Positions 56,124-64,000 of a DNA stretch of 64,000 nt are shown here, one piece after another. Made by a program: the position numbers and the translations under genes. The DNA is from Streptomyces cavernicola (GTDB lineage Bacteria > Actinomycetota > Actinomycetes > Streptomycetales > Streptomycetaceae), in NCBI RefSeq assembly GCF_029968035.1, contig NZ_JASCIQ010000034.1:1-64000 (forward strand), written 5' to 3'. The first letter of the stretch is position 1. Each line of letters begins with the position of its first letter. Under the pieces are notes generated by a model, which did no database searches, was not told where the DNA came from, and saw only the letters and a list, made by a program, of their open reading frames with translations.

Positions 56124-57766
56124 GCGCATCAGCCGTCCACAGCCTGTGGACAACGGCGGCGCCGATCGACAAGATCGACGCCCCGACCATCGAGTACGCC
56201 CAGCTCATGCCGACGCTGATCGTGATCGGCGCGGCCGTCGTGGGCATCCTCGTCGAAGCCTTCGTCGGCCGGAAAGCCCGCTACTACGCGCAGATGTTCG
56301 TGACCGTGGTCGCCCTGGTGTCCGCGTTCGCCGCGGTCATCGGGCTCGCGGCCGGCGGCCACGCCTCCTCGGAGGCGCAGATCGTCGCCATGGGCGCGAT
56401 CGCCGTCGACGGACCGGCCCTGTTCCTGCAGGGCACGATCCTGCTCACCGGCCTCGTCGCGGTCTTCACCTTCGCCGAGCGCCGCCTCGATCCCGAGGCG
56501 CACGGAAACCGGGTCGACTCCTTCGCGGCGCAGGCCGCTTCGGTGCCGGGCAGCGACAGCGAGAAGGCCGCGATCAAGGCCGGGTTCACCACCACCGAGG
56601 TGTTCCCGCTCGCGCTGTTCGCCATCGGCGGCATGCTCGTCTTCCCCGCGGCGAACGACCTGTTGACGCTGTTCATCGCCCTCGAGGTGTTCTCGCTCCC
56701 GCTGTACCTGCTGTGCGCCCTGGCTCGCCGCAAGCGCCTCATGTCGCAGGAGGCCGCGGTCAAGTACTTCCTGCTCGGCGCCTTCTCGTCGGCGTTCCTG
56801 CTCTTCGGCGTCGCCCTGGTCTACGGGTACGCGGGCACCGTCACGTACGCGGGGATCGCCGACGTCGTCGACGGCACCGTGCAGAACATCGACCCGGCCC
56901 TCGCCGACACCATGGGGAACGACGCGCTGCTCCTCGTCGGCGGCGCCATGATCCTCATGGGCCTGCTCTTCAAGGTCGGCGCCGTCCCCTTCCACATGTG
57001 GACCCCGGACGTCTACCAGGGCGCTCCGACCCCGGTCACCGGCTTCATGGCGGCGGCCACCAAGGTCGCGGCGTTCGGCGCGCTGCTCCGGCTGCTGTAC
57101 GTGGTGCTGCCCGGCCTTCGCTGGGACTGGCGGCCGGTGATGTGGGGCGTCGCGATCGTCACGATGCTGATCGGCGCGATCGTCGCGATCACGCAGACCG
57201 ACATCAAGCGGCTCCTCGCGTACTCCTCGATCGCGCACGCGGGCTTCCTCCTCGCCGGTGTGGTCGCGGCGACGCCGAGCGGCATCTCGTCGGTGCTGTT
57301 CTACCTCGGCGCCTACTCCTTCGTGACGGTCGGCGCCTTCGCGGTGGTCACGCTGGTGCGGGACGCCGGCGGCGAGGCCACGCACCTGTCCAAGTGGGCC
57401 GGTCTCGGGCGGCGTTCGCCGCTGGTCGCCGCGGTCTTCGCGGTGTTCCTGCTCGCCTTCGCCGGCATCCCGCTGACCTCCGGGTTCTCCGGCAAGTTCG
57501 CGGTGTTCAAGGCGGCGGCCGAGGGCGGGGCGGGCGCGCTCGTCGTGATCGGCGTGATCTCCTCGGCGATCGCGGCGTTCTTCTACATCCGCGTGATCGT
57601 GCTCATGTTCTTCAGCGAGCCGAAGGCCGAGGGGCCGACGGTCGCGGTGCCCTCGCCGCTGACGATGACGGCGATCGGCGTGGGCGTGGCGGTCACGCTG
57701 GTGCTCGGCGTGGCCCCGCAGTACTTCCTCGACCTGGCGGGTCAGGCGGGGGTCTTCGTGCGCTGA
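56120..57766 (+). CDS. nuoN: NADH-quinone oxidoreductase subunit N
   Basis: This is the third antiporter-like subunit (548 residues) and the last gene of the operon. Conserved motifs include LFIALEVFSLPLYLLCALAR with its Glu, KVGAVPFHMWTPDVYQGAPT and KRLLAYSSIAHAGFL. The start is GTG overlapping nuoM. A palindromic DnaA-box-like sequence (GTCCACAG-C-CTGTGGAC, 56135-56151) lies in its first codons. The operon ends at the terminator at 57803-57838. Confidence 0.97.
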   Translation: MSASAVHSLWTTAAPIDKIDAPTIEYAQLMPTLIVIGAAVVGILVEAFVGRKARYYAQMFVTVVALVSAFAAVIGLAAGGHASSEAQIVAMGAIAVDGPALFLQGTILLTGLVAVFTFAERRLDPEAHGNRVDSFAAQAASVPGSDSEKAAIKAGFTTTEVFPLALFAIGGMLVFPAANDLLTLFIALEVFSLPLYLLCALARRKRLMSQEAAVKYFLLGAFSSAFLLFGVALVYGYAGTVTYAGIADVVDGTVQNIDPALADTMGNDALLLVGGAMILMGLLFKVGAVPFHMWTPDVYQGAPTPVTGFMAAATKVAAFGALLRLLYVVLPGLRWDWRPVMWGVAIVTMLIGAIVAITQTDIKRLLAYSSIAHAGFLLAGVVAATPSGISSVLFYLGAYSFVTVGAFAVVTLVRDAGGEATHLSKWAGLGRRSPLVAAVFAVFLLAFAGIPLTSGFSGKFAVFKAAAEGGAGALVVIGVISSAIAAFFYIRVIVLMFFSEPKAEGPTVAVPSPLTMTAIGVGVAVTLVLGVAPQYFLDLAGQAGVFVR

Positions 57767-57802
57767 GCCGATGTCCGCGCGCTGCGCGGAGGCTCCGCGG
57801 TC

Positions 57803-57838
57803 CGGTGCCCGGTACCTCTTCGGAGGGACCGGGCACCG
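57803..57838 (+). terminator. Terminator of the nuo operon
   Basis: CGGTGCCCGGTACCTC pairs with GAGGGACCGGGCACCG around a stable CTTCGG tetraloop and is followed by ACTTTTCC. It lies 37 bases after nuoN. Confidence 0.93.
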
Positions 57839-57863
57839 ACTTTTCCTACCGGCACCCCCAGCC

Positions 57864-57872
57864 TGTGGATAA
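57864..57872 (-). other. Consensus DnaA box upstream of recQ
   Basis: TTATCCACA (minus strand) is a perfect match to the E. coli-type DnaA box, 73 bases before the recQ start. It may be a single regulatory box or chance; Streptomyces boxes more often read TTGTCCACA. Confidence 0.4.
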
Positions 57873-57944
57873 CTTTTCTGGACTGTCGGTCGGGCGGCCT
57901 ATCGTGGCTGTCGTGGTCGAAGACGGCGTGCGGGGGGATGGACG

Positions 57945-59864
57945 ATGAACGGGACTGTGGTGATGGACGTGGCCGGGGATCAAGGCCGGACCGAGGCGGA
58001 AGCGACGCGGAGCGAGACGGACGTGACGCGGAGCGACGCCTTGAGCGCGCTCCACCGCGTCTTCGGGTACGACAGCTTCCGCGGCGAGCAGGAAGCGATC
58101 ATCGAGCATGTCGTCGCGGGCGGGGACGCCGTCGTGCTCATGCCCACGGGTGGCGGCAAGTCGCTCTGCTACCAGATTCCGGCCCTGGTCAGGCCCGGCA
58201 CCGGGGTCGTGGTCTCGCCGCTGATCGCCCTGATGCAGGACCAAGTGGACGCGCTGCGCGCCCTGGGCGTGCGGGCCGGGTTCATCAACTCCACGCAGGA
58301 CTTCGAGGAGCGCCGCCTGGTCGAGGCCGAGCTGCTCGCCGGTGAGCTGGACCTGCTCTATCTGGCGCCGGAGCGGCTGCGCCTGGACTCCACGCTCGAC
58401 CTGATCGGGCGCGCCAAAATCTCCGTCTTCGCCATCGACGAGGCGCACTGCGTGGCTCAGTGGGGCCACGACTTCCGGCCCGACTATCTCTCGCTCTCGC
58501 TGCTCGGCCAGCGCTGGCCGGAGGTCCCCCGGATCGCCCTGACGGCGACGGCGACGCGGGCCACCCACCGCGAGATCACCGAGCGTCTCGCCATGCCGAA
58601 CGCCCGCCACTTCGAGGCCAGCTTCGACCGGCCCAACATCCAGTACCGCATCGTGGCGAAGGACGAGCCGAAGAAGCAGCTTCTCCGCTTCCTGCGCGAG
58701 GAGCACGAGGGGGACGCGGGCATCGTCTACTGCCTCTCGCGCAACTCCGTGGAGAAGACAGCGGAGTTCCTCTGCCGCAACGGCATCGAGGCGGTGCCGT
58801 ACCACGCGGGGCTCGACGCGGGCACGCGCGCCCGGCACCAGGCCCGCTTCCTGCGCGAGGAGGGCCTGGTGGTGGTGGCGACCATCGCGTTCGGCATGGG
58901 CATCGACAAGCCGGACGTACGCTTCGTCGCCCACCTCGACCTGCCCAAGTCGGTGGAGGGGTACTACCAGGAGACGGGCCGCGCGGGCCGTGACGGACAG
59001 CCCTCCACGGCCTGGATGGCGTACGGACTGAACGACGTGGTGCAGCAGCGCAAGCTCATCCAGTCCGGCGAGGGCGACGAGGCGTTCCGGCGCCGCGCGG
59101 CTGCCCATCTGGACTCGATGCTCGCGCTCTGCGAGACGGTGCAGTGCCGGCGGGCCCAACTTCTCACGTACTTCGGCCAGGAGGCCGGCGGCGAGGGCTG
59201 CGGCAACTGCGACACGTGCCTGACGGCGCCGGAGACCTGGGACGGCACGGTCGAGGCGCAGATGGTGCTCTCGACGGTGGTGCGCCTGGACCGGGAGCGG
59301 CGGCAGAAGTTCGGTGTGGGCCAGATCGTCGACATCCTCCTTGGCCGCAGGACCGCCAAGGTGATCCGCTTCGACCACGATCAGCTGTCGGTCTTCGGCA
59401 TCGGAGCGGAGAAGTCGGAGGCCGAATGGCGGGGCGTGGTGCGGCAGTTGCTCGCCCAGGGGCTGCTCGCGGTCGAGGGGGAGTTCAGCACGCTGGTGCT
59501 CACCGAGGAGAGCGGGGCGGTGCTCGGCAGACAGCGTGAGGTGCTGCTGCGCAAGGAGCCCAAGAAGTCCTCCTCGCGTGGCTCGTCTGGCGGGGCCAAG
59601 GGCGAGCGGAAGAGCAAGCCCCCGGTCGACCTGCCGGAGGAGGCGCTGCCGCTGTTCGAGGCGCTGCGTGCCTGGCGGGCCGAGCAGGCCAGGGAGCAGG
59701 GCGTGCCCGCGTATGTGATCTTCCACGATGCGACGCTGCGTGAGATCGCCCTGGCCCGCCCGGCCTCGGTGACGGAGCTCGGCGCCATCGGGGGAGTGGG
59801 CGAGAAGAAGCTGGCCACGTGGGGCGAGGGCGTGCTCGGCGTCCTGGAGGGCTTCGAGGGGTGA
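57945..59864 (+). CDS. recQ: ATP-dependent DNA helicase RecQ
   Basis: This 3'-5' DNA helicase of 639 residues acts in recombinational repair and fork restart. It has Walker A LMPTGGGKSLCYQIPAL, the DEAH box DEAHCVAQWGHDFRPDY, motif VI YQETGRAGRDGQPS, a zinc-binding region with CGNCDTCL, an RQC winged-helix domain, and a C-terminal HRDC-type helical domain (from about residue 555) after a Ser/Lys-rich linker. The ATG at 57945 follows a GGGGGGATG site; an ATG at 57963 is also possible. It is convergent with the fumarylacetoacetase gene. Confidence 0.95.
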   Translation: MNGTVVMDVAGDQGRTEAEATRSETDVTRSDALSALHRVFGYDSFRGEQEAIIEHVVAGGDAVVLMPTGGGKSLCYQIPALVRPGTGVVVSPLIALMQDQVDALRALGVRAGFINSTQDFEERRLVEAELLAGELDLLYLAPERLRLDSTLDLIGRAKISVFAIDEAHCVAQWGHDFRPDYLSLSLLGQRWPEVPRIALTATATRATHREITERLAMPNARHFEASFDRPNIQYRIVAKDEPKKQLLRFLREEHEGDAGIVYCLSRNSVEKTAEFLCRNGIEAVPYHAGLDAGTRARHQARFLREEGLVVVATIAFGMGIDKPDVRFVAHLDLPKSVEGYYQETGRAGRDGQPSTAWMAYGLNDVVQQRKLIQSGEGDEAFRRRAAAHLDSMLALCETVQCRRAQLLTYFGQEAGGEGCGNCDTCLTAPETWDGTVEAQMVLSTVVRLDRERRQKFGVGQIVDILLGRRTAKVIRFDHDQLSVFGIGAEKSEAEWRGVVRQLLAQGLLAVEGEFSTLVLTEESGAVLGRQREVLLRKEPKKSSSRGSSGGAKGERKSKPPVDLPEEALPLFEALRAWRAEQAREQGVPAYVIFHDATLREIALARPASVTELGAIGGVGEKKLATWGEGVLGVLEGFEG

Positions 59865-59871
59865 GCGCGGC

Positions 59872-59907
59872 GGTGGGCCGGCCCGCCGTGTGACGGTCCG
59901 GCCCACC
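59872..59907. terminator. Inverted repeat between recQ and fumarylacetoacetase
   Basis: A 10-bp stem GGTGGGCCGG/CCGGCCCACC with a 16-base loop lies 8 bases after recQ, between convergent genes. It probably works as a terminator in both directions. Confidence 0.6.
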
Positions 59908-59969
59908 GGACGGCCCCGGCGGCGGTGGTGCGGCCTACCGGCTGCGGGGCGCGGGCAGCCCGTGTGCGG

Positions 59970-61214
59970 TCAGTCCGTGGTGCGGGCCGGGGCGATGCGG
60001 CCGGTCACCTCGCCGAGGCCGACGCGGATGCCGTCCGGGCCGGGGGCCCAGGCGGTCAGGGTGATCTCGTCGCCGTCCTCGAGGAACGTCCGCTTGCCGG
60101 TGGGGAGTTCGAGCGGTTCGGCGCCGTTCCAGGTCAGCTCGATCAGGGAGCCGCGCATGTGGGGCTCGGGCCCGCTGATGGTGCCCGAGCCGTAGAGGTC
60201 GCCGGGGCGCAGGGAGGCCCCGCCGACGGTCATGTGGGTGAGCATCTGGGCGCCCGTCCAGTACATCCCGGCGAACGGCGGCTCGGAGATGACCTCGCCG
60301 TTGAGGGAGACGGTGATCCGCAGGTCGTAGCCGCCGGGCTCGTCCTCCGCGGAGTCGTCCAGATACGGCAGTACCGCCACGTCGCGGGCGGGCGGCGCGA
60401 CGCGGGCGTGGTCCAGGGCTTCGAGGGGGGTGATCCAGGCGGAGACGGACGTGGCGAAGGACTTCGCGACGAACGGGCCGAGGGGGACGTACTCCCAGGG
60501 CTGGATGTCCCGAGCGGACCAGTCGTTGAGCAGGCACAGGCCGAAGACGTGGTCGCGGAAGGAGGAGAGCGGCACGGCGCTGCCGAGTTCGGAGGGCGCG
60601 CCCACGACGAAGCCGACCTCGGCCTCGATGTCGAGCTTGGCGGACGGACCGAAGGTGGGCTCGGTGGCCGAGGGGGCCTTGCGCTGGCCGCTGGGGCGGA
60701 TCACGTCCGTGCCGGAGACCACGACGGTGCCGGCCCGGCCGTGGTAACCGACCGGCAGGTGCTTCCAGTTGGGAAGCAGCGGCTCGGAGTCGGGGCGGAA
60801 GAGCCGGCCGAGGTTCGTGGCGTGGTGCTCGCTGGCGTAGAAGTCGACGTAGTCCGCGACGTCGAACGGCAGGTGCAAAGTGACGTCCGCCAGGGAGTGG
60901 AAGAGCGGCCGCACCGCCTCGCGGTGGGCGGGCACCGTCACCCAGGCCGTGAGCGCGCGGCGCACGTCGCTCCAGGTCTGCGGGCCGGCCGCGAGCAGCG
61001 GGTTCAGCGTCGGCTGGGCGAGCAGCGAGGCGTAGGGAGAGCCCAGGGCGTGCGCGGCGGCGCCGGCGTCGAGCACATGGGCGCCGAGGCGGACGCCGAC
61101 CCTGCGGGTCTCGCCGCCGTCGGGGGAGCCGGGGAGGGAGAAGACGCCGTACGGAAGGTTGTGCGGGCCGAAGGGGTCGCCCTCGGGGAGGTCGAGCGGG
61201 CTCTGCTCGGGCAT
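59970..61214 (-). CDS. fahA: Fumarylacetoacetase
   Basis: This 414-residue enzyme catalyses the last step of tyrosine and homogentisate degradation, splitting fumarylacetoacetate into fumarate and acetoacetate. It has the small N-terminal domain and the FAH catalytic domain: the metal site DFYASEHHATNLGRLFRP and LDIEAEVGFVVG, and the LLNDWSARDIQPWEYVPLGP block. TKRTFLEDGDEITLTAW is the characteristic C-terminal sequence. The ATG at 61214 is well supported. Other tyrosine-catabolic genes are not in the window. Confidence 0.95.
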   Translation of the reverse strand: MPEQSPLDLPEGDPFGPHNLPYGVFSLPGSPDGGETRRVGVRLGAHVLDAGAAAHALGSPYASLLAQPTLNPLLAAGPQTWSDVRRALTAWVTVPAHREAVRPLFHSLADVTLHLPFDVADYVDFYASEHHATNLGRLFRPDSEPLLPNWKHLPVGYHGRAGTVVVSGTDVIRPSGQRKAPSATEPTFGPSAKLDIEAEVGFVVGAPSELGSAVPLSSFRDHVFGLCLLNDWSARDIQPWEYVPLGPFVAKSFATSVSAWITPLEALDHARVAPPARDVAVLPYLDDSAEDEPGGYDLRITVSLNGEVISEPPFAGMYWTGAQMLTHMTVGGASLRPGDLYGSGTISGPEPHMRGSLIELTWNGAEPLELPTGKRTFLEDGDEITLTAWAPGPDGIRVGLGEVTGRIAPARTTD

Positions 61215-61349
61215 GGGTCGCGTGCCTCACTTTCCTGCGTCGGGTTGATCACACGTTACGTCGGAGGATGCTCATGCGGCAGTGCCTGAAGAGTTCAGAA
61301 TGCCCTGGAAAGAGGGGTGCTGGTGGGGTGTGCTCCGTATCCTGTGGCC

Positions 61350-62156
61350 ATGGTCTCCGCACTCCCCTTCGCGCTTGTCGCCACCGATCTCGACGGCACT
61401 CTGCTGCGCCCTGGCGACACCGTCTCCGCGCGCTCGCGGGCCGCGCTCGCGCGGGTCTCGGCGGCCGGCGCGCAGCACATCGTGGTCACCGGGCGCCCGG
61501 CGCCGCAGGTCCGGCATCTGCTGATGGAGATCGAGTACCGCGGGCTCGCCGTCTGTGGGCAGGGGGCGCAGGTCTACGACGCGGCGGCGGGCCGGCTCGT
61601 GAGTGCGCTGACGCTGGACCGGGAGATCGCGGAGACGGCCCTCGGCAAGATCGAGGCGGAGGTCGGCGAGGTCTTCGCTGCCGTCAACCAGGACGGTATG
61701 GACGGCCTGATGCTGATGGAGCCGGGGTACGAGCCGTCGCATCCGACGCTGCCCGCGGTCCGGGTGGGCCTCCGGGCGGCGTTGTGGGACGAGCCGATCA
61801 ACAAGGTCCTGGTGCGTCATCCCGCCCTGGGGGACGACGAGTTGGTGGAGGTGGCGCGGTCGGTCACGTCCGGCCTGGTCACGATGACGATGGCGGGGCC
61901 CGGGATCGTGGAGCTCCAGCCGCTCGGCGTGACCAAGGCGACCGGTCTGGCCCTGGCCGCCGAGATGTCGGGCGTCCCGGCTGCGGCCACGATCACGTTC
62001 GGGGACATGCCCAACGACGTGCCGATGTTCCACTGGTCCGGCTACGGGGTGGCGATGGCCAACGCCCACGAGGAGTTGAAGGCGGTGGCGGACGAGATCA
62101 CGTCGTCGAACGAGGAGGACGGCGTGGCGGAGGTCCTGGAACGGCTCTTCGGCTAG
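61350..62156 (+). CDS. Cof-type HAD family phosphatase
   Basis: This 268-residue HAD hydrolase (C2B cap, Cof type) probably dephosphorylates sugar phosphates or pyridoxal phosphate. The nucleophile motif is ATDLDGTLLR (D13, D15), motif II is VVTGRP, motif III has the Lys in GVTKATGL, and motif IV is FGDMPNDVPMF. The ATG at 61350 is chosen because homologues begin directly before this strand; an earlier in-frame start at 61317 is less likely. It is followed by tandem repeats. Confidence 0.92.
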   Translation: MVSALPFALVATDLDGTLLRPGDTVSARSRAALARVSAAGAQHIVVTGRPAPQVRHLLMEIEYRGLAVCGQGAQVYDAAAGRLVSALTLDREIAETALGKIEAEVGEVFAAVNQDGMDGLMLMEPGYEPSHPTLPAVRVGLRAALWDEPINKVLVRHPALGDDELVEVARSVTSGLVTMTMAGPGIVELQPLGVTKATGLALAAEMSGVPAAATITFGDMPNDVPMFHWSGYGVAMANAHEELKAVADEITSSNEEDGVAEVLERLFG

Positions 62157-62290
62157 CGCGTGTTGGGGGTTCCGGCTCCGCGGGTCTGACCTGGAGGCGG
62201 GGTGCGACGCCGGCGGTGCGGTGGGGCTTGGGCGCAGTCGCCTGTGCGGGTTGCCCGGCCATGCCCCGCCACGCGTGCGCCCCAACGGCT

Positions 62291-62420
62291 CCCGTCCCCG
62301 ACCCCGGGCGTAAAGGGCCCGTCCCCGGTCCCGGGCGTAAAGGGCCCGTCCCCGGTCCCGGGCGTAAAGGGCCCGTCCCCGGTCCCGGGCGTAAAGGGGC
62401 CGCCCTCGGCCCCGGGCTCA
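62291..62420. repeat. 27-bp tandem repeat
   Basis: GTAAAGGGCCCGTCCCCGGT(CCCGGGC) begins at 62310, 62337, 62364 and 62391, three perfect copies plus diverged ends on both sides. GGGCCC and CCCGGG make each unit rich in small palindromes. It lies between convergent genes, in the 326-base gap 62157-62482 that otherwise shows nothing coding. Confidence 0.92.
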
Positions 62421-62482
62421 ACCGGGCCGCGCCAGTCAGTGGGCGTAACCCAGTCGCACCGGGGCGCGCTTGCGTTCCGGAC

Positions 62483-64000
62483 TCACCCGGCCGTGCGGGG
62501 GATGCGCTGTTTCCAGGTTCGGTGGAAGACGACCTCGTCGCCCTCGCGGCAGATCACTTCGTCCGTGGTGATGAAGCCGTCCGCGTCGCAGCTGATCGTG
62601 GAGTGGGTCTCGACCTTTGCGTCCCAGCCGAGTTCGGGGCGGTGCAGGCGGATCGACCAGTCGGAGCGGGTGCGGGCGCTCAGCGGGTCGTGCTCGTCGA
62701 TCTCGTACGTCTCCAGGGCGTCCTCGCTGAACTCCAGGCCGTCCGGGTAGATCCGGGTGCCGCCGTAGCGGGGGTCGACCTCCAGGCGCCAGGCGCCGCG
62801 CGCGACGTCGCGGACGACGAGGCGCTCCGGGCGCGGCTCCTCAAGGGTCTCGGGCTGGACGACGCCGAGGGGCTCGGACTGCTCGGGCTCGGCGCAGACG
62901 GACAGCGGGTCGCCCGACTCGCCTGTCCAGACCGGGAGTTCGAGGGAGCTGCCCGTCGGGTGGAGGGTGAATCCCTCCTCGGAGCCGGGCTGCGGCCAGA
63001 TCCACGGCCAGTACGCGGAGGAGACCGCGAGGCGGATGCGGTGTCCGGTGGGGAAGGCGTGCCCGATGCCGTTCAGTTCGAAGGTCACGTGCTGTGTGGT
63101 GCCGGGCTGCCAGGGCTCGATCCGGTCCCGCCCGTGCCGTGCCGACAGGTTGAGCGCACCGCGGGTGACCAGCGTGGACGAGCCGTCCGGTGCGACGTCG
63201 CAGAGGCGGGCGACGGCCTGCCCGCGCGGAGTGCCCAGGGAGAGCCGGAGGTTGACCCGCGCCCGCCCCAGGATCTCGAGCCGCTCGGGCACCTCGAACT
63301 CGAAGCACACCGACTTCGCGTCCTCGTCCCGCTGGTCGGGCGGCAGGTCGGCGTCGTTGCCGAAGGGGAAGTAGCGGCCCGCGTCGAGGCCGGTGTGCTG
63401 CGGCGAGCGGACCGGGCGAGGCTCGCCGCCGAAGTCGTACGTCACGGGCATGACCTGCGGCGACGGCCACTGCGCCGCGCCCACCCAACGGCCGGGCAGC
63501 TCCGGGTGGACGGTGGCCGGCGGATGCGAGTCGCTGATCCAGGCGCGCAGGGCGGGCTCGTCCATGACGGCCGCAGTGCCGGACCCGGACCCCGAACCCG
63601 CCCCCGACCCCGCAGCGGAACCCGAAATCTCCGACCCCGAAAGCCCCGCCCCCTCGACGGAACCCGAAGGCTCGGGCTCCCCCTTCAACCAGTGGTCCCA
63701 CCACCGCAGCGTCTCCTGGAGGAAGCCGATCGCGGGGCCCGGCGGCAGGCCCCGGTCCGGGTACTGGTGGGACCACGGGCCGATCAACCCCCGCGCGGGG
63801 CCCGGCAGATGCTCGACGAGGCGCAGGACCGTGTCCCGGTACGGGTCGTGCCAGCCGCCGACGGCCAGGACGGCGGCCTTGACCGCGGAGTAGTCCTCGC
63901 AGACGCTGCCGTGCTGCCAGTACGCGTCCCGGGTCTGGTGGTGCAGCCAGGTGTGGATGAACGGCTCGACGGACTCCAGGCGGCGCAGCCACATCTTGCG
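62483..64000 (-). CDS. CocE/NonD family hydrolase (X-Pro dipeptidyl-peptidase-like), partial
   Basis: This gene runs off the right edge; 505 C-terminal residues are visible and the true start lies beyond the window. The Asp of the catalytic triad is probably in GGWHDPYRD, and the His in GPWSHQYP. The nucleophile Ser would be upstream, outside the window. The C-terminal jelly-roll domain (X-Pro dipeptidyl-peptidase C-terminal type) shows LEILGRARVNLRLSLGTPRG and GHRIRLAVSSAYWPW. An acidic/Gly/Ser-rich insert (about 63570-63680) is unusual. Substrate may be an ester, amide or peptide. No signal peptide is visible in this portion. Confidence 0.88.
   Translation of the reverse strand, partial: RKMWLRRLESVEPFIHTWLHHQTRDAYWQHGSVCEDYSAVKAAVLAVGGWHDPYRDTVLRLVEHLPGPARGLIGPWSHQYPDRGLPPGPAIGFLQETLRWWDHWLKGEPEPSGSVEGAGLSGSEISGSAAGSGAGSGSGSGTAAVMDEPALRAWISDSHPPATVHPELPGRWVGAAQWPSPQVMPVTYDFGGEPRPVRSPQHTGLDAGRYFPFGNDADLPPDQRDEDAKSVCFEFEVPERLEILGRARVNLRLSLGTPRGQAVARLCDVAPDGSSTLVTRGALNLSARHGRDRIEPWQPGTTQHVTFELNGIGHAFPTGHRIRLAVSSAYWPWIWPQPGSEEGFTLHPTGSSLELPVWTGESGDPLSVCAEPEQSEPLGVVQPETLEEPRPERLVVRDVARGAWRLEVDPRYGGTRIYPDGLEFSEDALETYEIDEHDPLSARTRSDWSIRLHRPELGWDAKVETHSTISCDADGFITTDEVICREGDEVVFHRTWKQRIPRTAG

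Noticed and set aside
62098..62421. 107-codon minus-strand frame covering the 27-bp repeat and the end of the HAD gene
   Set aside because: It overlaps a well-supported gene antisense and is dominated by Pro/Gly repeats.

Overview
The window is chromosomal DNA from a high-GC actinobacterium, almost certainly a Streptomyces. The evidence is pervasive GTG starts, strong third-position GC bias, a futalosine-type menaquinone pathway, MenJ-like and MqnP-like enzymes, a complete nuoA-N operon, and the GC-rich modular repeats typical of Streptomyces intergenic DNA. From memory, the gene order resembles the S. coelicolor core region running from hemL to recQ; this was not checked against a database. 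No tRNA, rRNA, CRISPR array, prophage or intact transposase was seen.

Layout. 1-1.6 kb: two lineage-specific hypotheticals. 1.8-9.7 kb: hemL (5-aminolevulinate for haem) and a histidine phosphatase, then a Tat-type lipoprotein and a System II cytochrome c maturation block (ResA-like thioredoxin, CcdA, ResB/Ccs1, CcsA/CcsB). 11.3-17.1 kb: late menaquinone genes (UbiD-like MqnL, prenyltransferase MqnP, UbiX-like MqnM) interleaved with a rhomboid protease, then an AsnC/Lrp regulator that probably shares an operon with mqnE. 17.1-20.3 kb: GNAT, a DUF4229-type membrane protein, and a DAACS symporter preceded by a short cysteine-rich leader peptide. 20.3-27 kb: a TetR-controlled fatty-acid module (MaoC dehydratase, two-domain FabG, thiolase) and a long-chain acyl-CoA ligase. 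27.5-30.3 kb: two exported hydrolases and a cold-shock protein. 30.6-39.5 kb: mqnA, a membrane Ser/Thr kinase, mqnC, a degenerate amidohydrolase-like protein, menG, glutaminase, GNAT and a MenJ-like reductase. 39.6-40.4 kb: an NlpC/P60 hydrolase. 41.7-57.8 kb: nuoA-N. 57.9-64 kb: recQ, fumarylacetoacetase, a Cof-type HAD phosphatase and a partial CocE/NonD hydrolase.

How it fits together. Much of the aerobic electron transport chain is assembled here: a haem precursor enzyme, cytochrome c maturation, menaquinone synthesis (mqnA, mqnC, mqnE, L, P, M, menG, a chain-saturating reductase; mqnB and mqnD are not in the window) and the proton-pumping NADH:menaquinone oxidoreductase. A good match to the Rex (NADH/NAD+ sensor) operator lies upstream of nuoA.

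The most interesting regulatory signals are: (i) a probably leaderless 41-codon ORF ending in a Cys-rich tail ahead of the DAACS transporter, with an inverted repeat over its promoter; (ii) two TTAC-N6-GTAA operators tying the TetR gene to the divergent fabG/thiolase promoter; (iii) two 11-bp direct repeats in helical phase before asnC-mqnE; (iv) a cluster of GATCAC/GTGATC words upstream of nuoA; (v) a MITE-like element placed 4 bp after the kinase stop codon; and (vi) six blocks of modular intergenic repeats, one with a 109-bp triplication. I found no evidence of a wholly novel gene system such as a defence island or biosynthetic cluster.
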